Part shown: in pieces, positions 7,438 to 12,137 of the stretch | How the letters are laid out: the number at the start of each line of letters is the position of its first letter | How positions within the stretch are numbered: the first letter of the stretch is position 1 | Origin: Bacillota bacterium | GTDB taxonomy: Bacteria; Bacillota; Clostridia; Oscillospirales; Acutalibacteraceae | Length of the DNA: 12,137 nucleotides | Assembly: GCA_023401495.1 (NCBI GenBank) | Contig: JAEXDU010000169.1 | Coordinates: 1 to 12,137, forward strand | Direction: 5' to 3' | Made by a program: the position numbers and the translations under genes | Notes under the pieces: model-generated | The model's database searches: none | Told to the model about the DNA's origin: nothing | Seen by the model: only the letters and a program-made list of their open reading frames with translations

Positions 7438-7454
7438 CTGCTATCATGATACAG
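7438..7454. promoter_or_regulatory. Dyad upstream of the HAD gene
   Basis: TATCATGATA (7442-7451) is a perfect palindrome. CTG on one side and CAG on the other extend the symmetry, with one extra C. It lies about 40-60 bp upstream of the HAD start, where a promoter is expected, and could be an operator. A convincing -35/-10 pair was not found there. Confidence 0.3.
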
Positions 7455-7603
7455 CCAGAGAAACAGCATCGATTGTTCTCCGCAGAAAAGGCGGGAAGAA
7501 AACGCTGCTTTCGGCAGAGGGCTTGTTCGGTAGCTTTGCGATACATAATTGCAGGGCGCGGCGGAAACAATAGACCTTGAAAAATCGGAAAGGATCTGAA
7601 TCC

Positions 7604-7960
7604 ATGGAATATATCAAGGCTTTTGTGGTAGGCGGTCTGATCTGCGTGGTCGGTCAGATATTGATCGACAGAACAAAGCTGACCCCCGCCCGGATTTTGG
7701 TGATGTTCGTCACGCTCGGCGTCATTTTAACGGCGGTTGGCTTGTACGAGCCGCTGGTGCAGTTCGCCGGTGCCGGGGCCACAGTGCCGCTGTCCGGGTT
7801 TGGCTACGCGATGGCCAAGGGGACGGAAGAAGCGGTGCGCGAGCATGGCCTGCTTGGCGCGCTGATGGGCGGCGTTGCCTCCAGCGCTGCGGGAATCGCG
7901 GCCGCGGTGTTCTTCGGCTACCTTGCGGCGCTCATTGCAAAGCCGGGCGATAAGTCGTAA
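7604..7960 (+). CDS. spoVAE: Stage V sporulation protein AE (SpoVAE)
   Basis: It is a small membrane protein of 118 residues, the length of the SpoVAEb type. It belongs to the SpoVA complex in the spore inner membrane, which moves dipicolinate into the forespore and releases it at germination. Family signatures are clear: GGLICVVGQILID (10-22), TKLTPARILV (24-33) and the glycine-rich AGAGATVPLSGFGYAMAKG (about 55-73), with hydrophobic segments near 5-20, 30-47 and 84-112. ATG 7604 has AAGGA about 9 bases upstream. Its usual partners spoVAC and spoVAD are absent on both sides, so it looks detached or is a second copy. CATAATT at 7544-7550 resembles a forespore sigma-factor -10, but no matching -35 is visible. 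A bidirectional terminator follows. Confidence 0.92.
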   Translation: MEYIKAFVVGGLICVVGQILIDRTKLTPARILVMFVTLGVILTAVGLYEPLVQFAGAGATVPLSGFGYAMAKGTEEAVREHGLLGALMGGVASSAAGIAAAVFFGYLAALIAKPGDKS

Positions 7961-7970
7961 CAAAACAAAA

Positions 7971-8017
7971 CGGGCAGGAACGGGAACAAAAGCTCCTGTT
8001 ACCCTGCCCGATTTTTT
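7971..8017. terminator. Bidirectional terminator, spoVAE and small protein
   Basis: CGGGCAGG (7971-7978) pairs with CCTGCCCG (8003-8010). An inner stem AACGGGA/TCCTGTT extends it, with a two-base bulge. Six T follow on the plus strand, and on the minus strand TTTTGTTTTG follows, so it serves both convergent genes. Confidence 0.88.
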
Positions 8018-8025
8018 GCTTTCAC

Positions 8026-8178
8026 TTACTGGATGGAGTAATCCAAATAATGCTCCAGCTCTTCTTCGTCCTTTTTCTTCTTTTCAAGGAACAGAAGCGT
8101 GGTCGTGACGATAGCAGCTACCGCAACGGCAGCGGAAACAATTCCAAGGATCAGTGCCAACGTATTGTTTTTCCTCAT
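8026..8178 (-). CDS. Small single-pass membrane protein, 50 residues
   Basis: Function not recognised. The frame encodes 50 residues: MRKNN, a hydrophobic segment (about 7-32, LALILGIVSAAVAVAA then IVTTTLLFL), a Lys cluster (KKKK at 34-37), an acidic stretch (DEEE) and the tail LEHYLDYSIQ. The charges predict one membrane helix; which side faces the cytoplasm is unclear because both flanks carry Lys/Arg. Reality is supported by GGAGG 9 bases before the ATG, a good sigma-A promoter upstream (8243-8271) and a terminator just past the stop. It is too short for most gene finders. It sits between spoVAE and rpsT, but has its own transcription unit. Confidence 0.8.
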   Translation of the reverse strand: MRKNNTLALILGIVSAAVAVAAIVTTTLLFLEKKKKDEEELEHYLDYSIQ

Positions 8179-8242
8179 TACAAAACGCCTCCAAAAACAA
8201 ATTAAGCTTCCCTGTCTTCATTCAATTCATCCGTTTGTCTTT

Positions 8243-8271
8243 ATGATACCCAAAAATCACGCAAAAGTCAA
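8243..8271 (-). promoter_or_regulatory. Promoter of the 50-residue protein gene
   Basis: On the minus strand TTGACT (8266-8271) is followed after exactly 17 bases by TATCAT (8243-8248). The predicted start near 8236 gives a leader of about 58 bases ending in a GGAGG ribosome site. Confidence 0.7.
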
Positions 8272-8415
8272 TTCACACGCAATCTGTAATGAAAAAGTAA
8301 AAAATACCTTTCTTTTCCCGCCGAAGCAGGAAAAAATCCCATCATCCTTCACAGTTTATGATGGATTCGAATTACAAGGGAAGCGGACGAATGCGAAAAG
8401 CGATATTCTGAACGT

Positions 8416-8445
8416 AAAAAAAGCAGAGCACAAAGCTCTGCTTTT
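8416..8445 (-). terminator. Terminator of rpsT
   Basis: GCAGAGC (8423-8429) and GCTCTGC (8435-8441) form a stem with a 5-base loop, extended by A-T pairs. Read on the minus strand it ends in a run of seven T (8416-8422). It lies about 30 bp past the rpsT stop. Confidence 0.88.
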
Positions 8446-8474
8446 CAATACAAAGATTTAGAAAACAACCTGCA

Positions 8475-8741
8475 TCAGGACGCACTGGTTGTGTTCAGCT
8501 TGCGGGCAAGGGCAGACTTCCTTCTGGCGGCGGTTTTTTTGTGAAGGATTCCTTTAGCAGCAGCTTGGTCAATCTTCTTTATCGCAATACGAACAGCCTC
8601 CGCCTTGTCCTCAGCCTGAGCCTCAAGAGCAAGGTTGGCCTTCTTAATCTCTGTTTTCAAAGCAGAATTGATCGCTTTGTTCTGAAGAGTCTTAGTCGCG
8701 ATTACCTTAACGCGCTTCTTGGCTGATTTAATATTCGGCAT
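8475..8741 (-). CDS. rpsT: 30S ribosomal protein S20
   Basis: This protein binds 16S rRNA early in 30S assembly. It has 88 residues, normal for S20. It opens with MPNIKSAKKRVK, the family signature, and is Lys/Ala-rich and helical, with the conserved stretch KGILHKKTAARRKSALARKLN near the C-terminus. The ATG at 8741 is set by GGAGG (AAAGGAGGTGTG, spacing about 7). In-frame codons further upstream are part of the promoter and leader, not the protein. It is divergent from gpr, an arrangement seen in many Firmicutes. Its leader is short (about 32 bases). S20 autoregulates its translation in some bacteria, but I see no clear mimic of the rRNA site here. Confidence 0.97.
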   Translation of the reverse strand: MPNIKSAKKRVKVIATKTLQNKAINSALKTEIKKANLALEAQAEDKAEAVRIAIKKIDQAAAKGILHKKTAARRKSALARKLNTTSAS

Positions 8742-8779
8742 AGTCACACCTCCTTTGTCGCATCTGTCATGTAACAGAA

Positions 8780-8808
8780 ATCTTAGCATAAAAAAAGAAA
8801 AAATGCAA
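8780..8808 (-). promoter_or_regulatory. rpsT promoter
   Basis: On the minus strand TTGCAT (8803-8808), a 17-base T-rich spacer and TAAGAT (8780-8785), with TGC before the -10 making it an extended type. A near-palindromic pair AAGAAAAAAT (8795-8804) and ATTTTTTCTT (8811-8820) brackets the -35. Confidence 0.65.
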
Positions 8809-8877
8809 GAATTTTTTCTTACTTTTCGCAAAGCCTTAATAACTTAATGAGTATATCACAAGAGAGGAGAAAATGCA

Positions 8878-9765
8878 ATGATTTTTCGCACGGATTTGGC
8901 GATTGAAGCCACCGAAACGATTACGCATCCGTTCCCGGATATTTCTCAGACCGAGGAGCAGCACGGCAGCTGTAAAATTACGCGCATCCGCGTAGAGGGG
9001 CCGGAGGGAGCGAAGCAGCTAAATAAGGAAATGGGAAATTATGTTACGCTCGAAATGCCCCCGATTTCGGATACGGTAGATCTGGAGGATGAGTGTCAGG
9101 AGCTTTTGCGCAAGGAAATCTCGGCTCTGCTGCCGGAGGAGGGACTTGTACTGGTGGCGGGGCTTGGTAACCGGCAGATTACGCCGGACGCGCTCGGCCC
9201 GCAGACGACGGGGCGGGTACTTGCCACACGGCATATTAAAGGTGAGCTTGCGCGGGTGACGGGGCTGACCGGCCTGCGCGGCGCGGCGGTGATCACTCCC
9301 GGCGTGCTGGGCGATACCGGCCTTGAAACGGTGGAGTTTCTGCAGGGAATCTGCAAGCAGCTGCATCCGAGTGCAGTCGTGGTGATCGATGCTCTCGCCG
9401 CGCGCAGTCTGGCCAGGCTTGGCTGTACCGTGCAGCTGAGCGATACCGGTATTTCCCCCGGTGAGGGAGTGGGCAACCTTCGCCCGCGCATCGACCAGCA
9501 CACGATGGGCGTGCCGGTGATCGGCATCGGCGTTCCCACCGTGGTGGATGTGGAAACACTGGCGCTCGATTTGTTTGGGGGCGACCGCATCCGCACAGAG
9601 CGGAGCGAAGAAAAGCTGACGCCGCGCGGCGCGCGTATGGTGGTCACGCCCAGAGAGATCGATCTGCTGGTATCCAGAGCCGCCCAAATGCTGGCCATGG
9701 GAATCAACCGCGCGCTGAATCCAAGCCTTTCTGTAGAGGATCTGACAATGCTGACCGCACCGTAA
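8878..9765 (+). CDS. gpr: GPR endopeptidase (germination protease)
   Basis: This peptidase family A25 enzyme starts degradation of small acid-soluble spore proteins when the spore germinates. It is made as a zymogen in the forespore. The 295 residues include the RTDLA-(I/V)-E opening (4-10), VAGLGN and TPDALGP with Asp104, and VIDALAARS with Asp171; these two Asp fit the proposed catalytic pair. GIGVPTVVD (216-224) and VVTPREIDLL (255-264) are also typical. ATG 8878 is well supported by AGGAG 8 bases upstream. Only three residues precede RTDLA, whereas Bacillus proteins carry about 15-16 removable residues, and the total length is well below the Bacillus length of about 370. It is followed 64 bp later by spoIIP, the usual pairing. 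Confidence 0.95.
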   Translation: MIFRTDLAIEATETITHPFPDISQTEEQHGSCKITRIRVEGPEGAKQLNKEMGNYVTLEMPPISDTVDLEDECQELLRKEISALLPEEGLVLVAGLGNRQITPDALGPQTTGRVLATRHIKGELARVTGLTGLRGAAVITPGVLGDTGLETVEFLQGICKQLHPSAVVVIDALAARSLARLGCTVQLSDTGISPGEGVGNLRPRIDQHTMGVPVIGIGVPTVVDVETLALDLFGGDRIRTERSEEKLTPRGARMVVTPREIDLLVSRAAQMLAMGINRALNPSLSVEDLTMLTAP

Positions 9766-9772
9766 GCGAAAG

Positions 9773-9801
9773 GTATATCCCCAAGCGTTGACGCATACCA
9801 A
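9773..9801 (+). promoter_or_regulatory. Possible sigma-E promoter of spoIIP
   Basis: GTATATC (9773-9779) and CATACCAA (9794-9801) are 14 bases apart. They match the mother-cell sigma-E pattern (roughly KMATATT, 13-15 bases, CATACAHT) at about 11 of 15 positions with ideal spacing. SpoIIP is a sigma-E product in Bacillus subtilis. Predicted start is near 9808. Confidence 0.45.
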
Positions 9802-9822
9802 TAGATAGAGTCTGTTTGGGGA
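9778..9822 (+). promoter_or_regulatory. Stem masking the spoIIP ribosome site
   Basis: TCCCCAAGCG (9778-9787) can pair with TGTTTGGGGA (9813-9822) over 10 bp with two G-U pairs. This covers most of the GGGGAG ribosome site (9818-9823), which sits 6 bases before the ATG. Only a transcript reading through from gpr would contain the left arm. Confidence 0.45.
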
Positions 9823-9829
9823 GAAGCAT

Positions 9830-10996
9830 ATGAAGATTATCAATTTCAAAAAGAAAAAAAGAGGCGGAAGCTCACCGCTGCGCAATGCGGCGGCTCTGGT
9901 GGTTGCCGTGATTTCCGTCGCCTGTTTTATCTCACGCCTTGGGCCGCAGGTGCTGGCCCAAAGAGAAGCGGCGGCGCTGGCTGCCGCCGGATTCATTATG
10001 CCCGACGGCGCGACGGCGCTTTTGCGTACAGGCCTTACGGAAGAGGATATCGATCAAAATCCTGAAACGGAGCACAACCAGCCGGAGGAATCCTCCGAAG
10101 CGGTGCGCGATCCGGCAGAGGTTCAGAGCTCTTCCCCTTCCTCCTCCGCGCAGGAAGGCAGCTCGCAGACCTCATCGGCGCAAAGCCAGGCTCCTGCGGC
10201 CAGCGGTTCCGGCGCACAGATCCAAGAGCTGGCGATTCAGAACTCCGGCGTGCAGTATGAGAATATTTTTGTAAAAAATACCAACCAAAATCACAAAATT
10301 GACATTAAAGCTGAATTAGAAAAACAACCTGCGGTCAAAATACAAACAGACAGCAAGCCGCAGGTGCTGATTTATCACACGCACACGACGGAGGCCTATT
10401 TGCTGCAGGAGGCCGCTTCGGTTCCGGCCGGTTCGGAAAGCAGAAGCACAGACGGCACCCGGAGCGTGGTGATGGTGGGCAACGCGATCGCGGCACAGCT
10501 CAAGGCGGTGGGGATCGGCGTGGTGCACGATACGACCATCCACGATTCCCCGGCGTACAATGGCTCCTACAACCGTTCGAAGCAGACCATGGCCAAAAAT
10601 TTGAAGCAGTACCCCAGCATTCAGGTCACTCTGGATATTCATCGCGATTCCATGACGGCCTCGAATGGAACGCGGTATAAACCCACGGCAGTGATCAACG
10701 GAAAAAAAGCGGCGCAGGTCATGATTTTATCGGGCTGCGACGACGACGGTACCCTCGGGTTCCCGGATTGGGAGTATAATCTGCGCCTGGGTGTGCGGGT
10801 TCAGAAGCAGCTGTCGGATTTGTACCCCGGGTTGGCGCGGCCCCTCAATTTCTGTCCGCGTCAATACAATCTGAATATGACAAAAGGGTCTTTGCTGGTC
10901 GAAGTCGGTACCGAGGTTAACACGCTGGACGAAGCGGTGTATTCCGGTGAGCTGTTCGGCGCGGCCCTTGCGAAAACGCTTTTGGGGCTGAAGTAA
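9830..10996 (+). CDS. spoIIP: Stage II sporulation protein P (SpoIIP)
   Basis: This is a membrane-anchored peptidoglycan amidase/endopeptidase that works with SpoIID and SpoIIM to thin septal wall during engulfment. The 388 residues show a basic N-terminus (KKKKR), one membrane helix (about 19-36), and a long Ser/Gln/Pro-rich linker (about 78-130). The amidase_3-like catalytic domain from about 165 has YHTHTTEAY with His183 and Glu188, LDIHRDS with His271, and VEVGT with Glu358, fitting the zinc-binding and catalytic set of the family. ATG 9830 has GGGGAG 6 bases upstream. It follows gpr and may be read both from gpr and from its own sigma-E-like promoter. The Ser-rich linker is low-complexity and likely lineage-specific. 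Confidence 0.95.
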   Translation: MKIINFKKKKRGGSSPLRNAAALVVAVISVACFISRLGPQVLAQREAAALAAAGFIMPDGATALLRTGLTEEDIDQNPETEHNQPEESSEAVRDPAEVQSSSPSSSAQEGSSQTSSAQSQAPAASGSGAQIQELAIQNSGVQYENIFVKNTNQNHKIDIKAELEKQPAVKIQTDSKPQVLIYHTHTTEAYLLQEAASVPAGSESRSTDGTRSVVMVGNAIAAQLKAVGIGVVHDTTIHDSPAYNGSYNRSKQTMAKNLKQYPSIQVTLDIHRDSMTASNGTRYKPTAVINGKKAAQVMILSGCDDDGTLGFPDWEYNLRLGVRVQKQLSDLYPGLARPLNFCPRQYNLNMTKGSLLVEVGTEVNTLDEAVYSGELFGAALAKTLLGLK

Positions 10997-11023
10997 ATCC
11001 TCTGTCTTATATTGTATAACCGG

Positions 11024-11066
11024 TCATTTCTTCCCCTTCTTCGGCAGGGGAAGAAATGATGTCTTT
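11024..11066 (+). terminator. Strong hairpin downstream of spoIIP
   Basis: TCATTTCTTCCCC (11024-11036) pairs perfectly with GGGGAAGAAATGA (11047-11059), 13 bp with a 10-base loop. TGTCTTTTC follows, a weak T-tract. It is probably a leaky terminator that reduces reading into the next gene 36 bp later; mRNA end protection is the alternative. Confidence 0.55.
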
Positions 11067-11101
11067 TCAAGAGGTATTTCGAAGTAAAAGGAGAAACAAT
11101 C

Positions 11102-11419
11102 GTGAAAGACGTGAAAGAAAGGCGCTACTTTTGGGCGTCGTTTTTTACAACACTCTGCCTGATTATGCTGGCATGCGGAATTATTACCGTAGATTACCAG
11201 AGCGCGCGGGTCGGCTTTGGGCAGAGCCAGCCGCTGATTCAGATATTGGTGAGCGAAGAGAAAACCAGCCTGAGCATCCATGTTCTGGGGGCGGGCGGAG
11301 AATGGGATATTACCGCGCTGGACCAGTGGGTTCAGAACGCGGAAAACGTGGTGATAACGGCTGTGGAAGAGGGTCAGAAGCTCCTGGAACAGATTCCGTT
11401 ACAAAAAGCTTACAAATAA
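11102..11419 (+). CDS. Small membrane-anchored protein, 105 residues
   Basis: Family not recognised. It starts at GTG, with AAGGAG 8 bases upstream. A charged N-terminus (MKDVKERR) is followed by one hydrophobic helix (about 10-30, including LCLIMLACGIITV). The soluble part of about 75 residues, probably extracytoplasmic, has a predicted strand region (PLIQILVSEEKTSLSIHVLG, 44-63) and a helical C-terminus (ALDQWVQNAENVVITAVEEGQKLLEQI). The Cys at 25 sits in LACG, not in lipobox order followed by a normal +2 residue, so lipidation is doubtful. No promoter is evident in the 100 bp upstream, so it probably depends on leakage past the hairpin after spoIIP. Confidence 0.75.
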   Translation: MKDVKERRYFWASFFTTLCLIMLACGIITVDYQSARVGFGQSQPLIQILVSEEKTSLSIHVLGAGGEWDITALDQWVQNAENVVITAVEEGQKLLEQIPLQKAYK

Positions 11420-11428
11420 GTTCAAAGA

Positions 11429-11457
11429 TTGCTTTTTACGACGATTTTTGCTATACT
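11429..11457 (+). promoter_or_regulatory. Promoter of the Ser-rich membrane protein gene
   Basis: TTGCTT (11429-11434), 17 bases, then TATACT (11452-11457), with TGC before the -10 making it an extended type. Predicted start is near 11464, giving a leader of about 66 bases. Confidence 0.65.
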
Positions 11458-11529
11458 GATTCGTGTGAAAAAGACAGCAGGCTTTGGAATACAGGACCAG
11501 TGTAGGAATAATCGATGGAGGAATCGCGC

Positions 11530-12137
11530 ATGTTCAGAAGAAAACAGGTAATGGTGTCTATGCTGACGCTGATACTGGGCTTTTCCCTCATTTGTACACC
11601 GGTTCTGGCGACCTCAACGGAGCCGGCCACAAGTGGACAAGGTCAGTCCCAGCCAAACCCGGGGGATACAGTCTCCGTACCGGGCAGCACGCCGGGGCAG
11701 CAAACCTCTTCGGCACCGGCCAGCAGCGCGCCGCCAGCTCAGGAATCTTCTTCCGCTGTAAGCAAACCGGCAAGCTCATCTTCCTCTTCGGCGTCCTCCA
11801 AGACGACGTCGTCCCGCAGTACTTCCTCCAAATCGACCACAAAGAAAAAGGTCGTGTCGTCGCAGGCTTCTTCCTCTGAGATTTCCAGCAGTGAGATCGG
11901 GGAGTTCTGGGGCGTTTCGGAGGTTTCTTCTTCCGGCATTTCTCTGCCGCCGGCCGGTTCAGTCAGCGAGGTAGATAATTTGATCGCCTCGGGTGTGGAG
12001 GTTCAAACGCCGAAAACCATGAACTGGTGGGGGGTTCTCTCCTGGGCACTGATCGGCCTTGGGATTCTGATCGTCGTGATCGTATTGCTCAGCACTCTTC
12101 GCAGACCGCCTCCGGGTGGGCCGGGCCGCAAGCGCTA
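11530..12137 (+). CDS. Ser-rich cell-envelope protein, reaches window edge
   Basis: Family not recognised. The frame opens at ATG 11530, with GGAGG 8 bases upstream, and runs for 202 residues; the last two bases (TA) are probably the start of a stop codon. The order is: signal peptide (1-27, MFRRKQ then a hydrophobic core ending PVLA), a long Ser/Thr/Pro/Ala-rich region (about 28-137) with poly-Ser at 82-87 and a Lys patch (KKK at 105-107), a more normal segment (138-165), one membrane helix (about 167-189, WWGVLSWALIGLGILIVVIVLL), and a short basic Pro/Gly tail (RRPPPGGPGRKR). This predicts a flexible external stalk held by a C-terminal anchor. It has no proper sortase motif. It has its own promoter. 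Confidence 0.8.
   Translation, partial: MFRRKQVMVSMLTLILGFSLICTPVLATSTEPATSGQGQSQPNPGDTVSVPGSTPGQQTSSAPASSAPPAQESSSAVSKPASSSSSSASSKTTSSRSTSSKSTTKKKVVSSQASSSEISSSEIGEFWGVSEVSSSGISLPPAGSVSEVDNLIASGVEVQTPKTMNWWGVLSWALIGLGILIVVIVLLSTLRRPPPGGPGRKR

Noticed and set aside
8742..8877. Forespore sigma-F/sigma-G promoter for gpr
   Set aside because: Expected from biology, and GCATA at 8786-8790 could be a -35, but no acceptable -10 follows at the right spacing.
9019..9996. 325-residue open frame on the minus strand
   Set aside because: It spans gpr, the spoIIP gap and the spoIIP start in antisense; both sense genes are certain.
11739..11939. Acidic 66-residue open frame on the minus strand
   Set aside because: It is the complement of the Ser-rich repeat region; Glu/Asp runs arise from reading TCC/TCT repeats backwards.
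11944..11958. LPPAG as a sortase signal in the Ser-rich protein
   Set aside because: It lacks the Thr of LPxTG and is more than 20 residues from the membrane helix instead of directly before it.
1..12137. CRISPR arrays, insertion sequences, tRNA or rRNA genes, known riboswitches
   Set aside because: No direct repeat series, transposase motif, cloverleaf, rRNA signature or conserved aptamer core was recognised on either strand by eye.

Overview
The window reads as chromosomal DNA of an anaerobic, endospore-forming member of the Bacillota, class Clostridia. The best guess is a moderately GC-rich Oscillospiraceae-like lineage; this is inference from gene content and protein style, not from a marker phylogeny. 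The evidence is a PPi-dependent pyruvate phosphate dikinase, three sporulation genes (spoVAE, gpr, spoIIP), the order rpsT/gpr/spoIIP known from many Firmicutes, and strong GGAGG-type ribosome sites with sigma-A-like promoters. I see no insertion sequence, phage gene, CRISPR array, tRNA or rRNA.

Layout. Positions 1-462 hold no confident gene: there is a hairpin, a perfect 19-bp dyad, a promoter-like site pointing left on the minus strand, and the ppdK promoter and leader. ppdK (463-3102, +) ends in two successive hairpins, the second a clear terminator. A lone lipoprotein with four Asp-box repeats follows (3461-4723, +), with its own promoter and terminator. Next is a two-gene operon in which bacteriohemerythrin overlaps a CheX-like protein by 8 bp (4872-5745, +). 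A shared terminator separates it from two minus-strand genes: a Cof-type HAD phosphatase (6620-7396) and, downstream of it, a TRIC/UPF0126 membrane protein (5813-6481). A spoVAE standing apart from spoVAC/spoVAD is at 7604-7960 (+). It converges on a 50-residue single-pass membrane protein (8026-8178, -) that has its own promoter and ribosome site. Then come rpsT (8475-8741, -) and, divergent from it, gpr (8878-9765) and spoIIP (9830-10996). Last are a 105-residue membrane protein and a Ser-rich, two-ended membrane protein whose frame reaches the window edge.

How the genes fit together. PPDK serves central carbon flux between PEP and pyruvate. Hemerythrin plus the CheX-like protein suggests an oxygen-linked sensing or signalling pair. 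SpoVAE, GPR and SpoIIP act at different stages of the spore cycle: dipicolinate transport, degradation of spore DNA-binding proteins, and peptidoglycan hydrolysis during engulfment.

The most interesting regulatory idea is the 64-bp gpr-spoIIP gap. It contains a sigma-E-like promoter and a 10-bp stem that masks the spoIIP ribosome site. The left arm of that stem lies upstream of the predicted sigma-E start, so transcript origin could decide whether spoIIP is translated. I found no complete undescribed defence or mobile system here.
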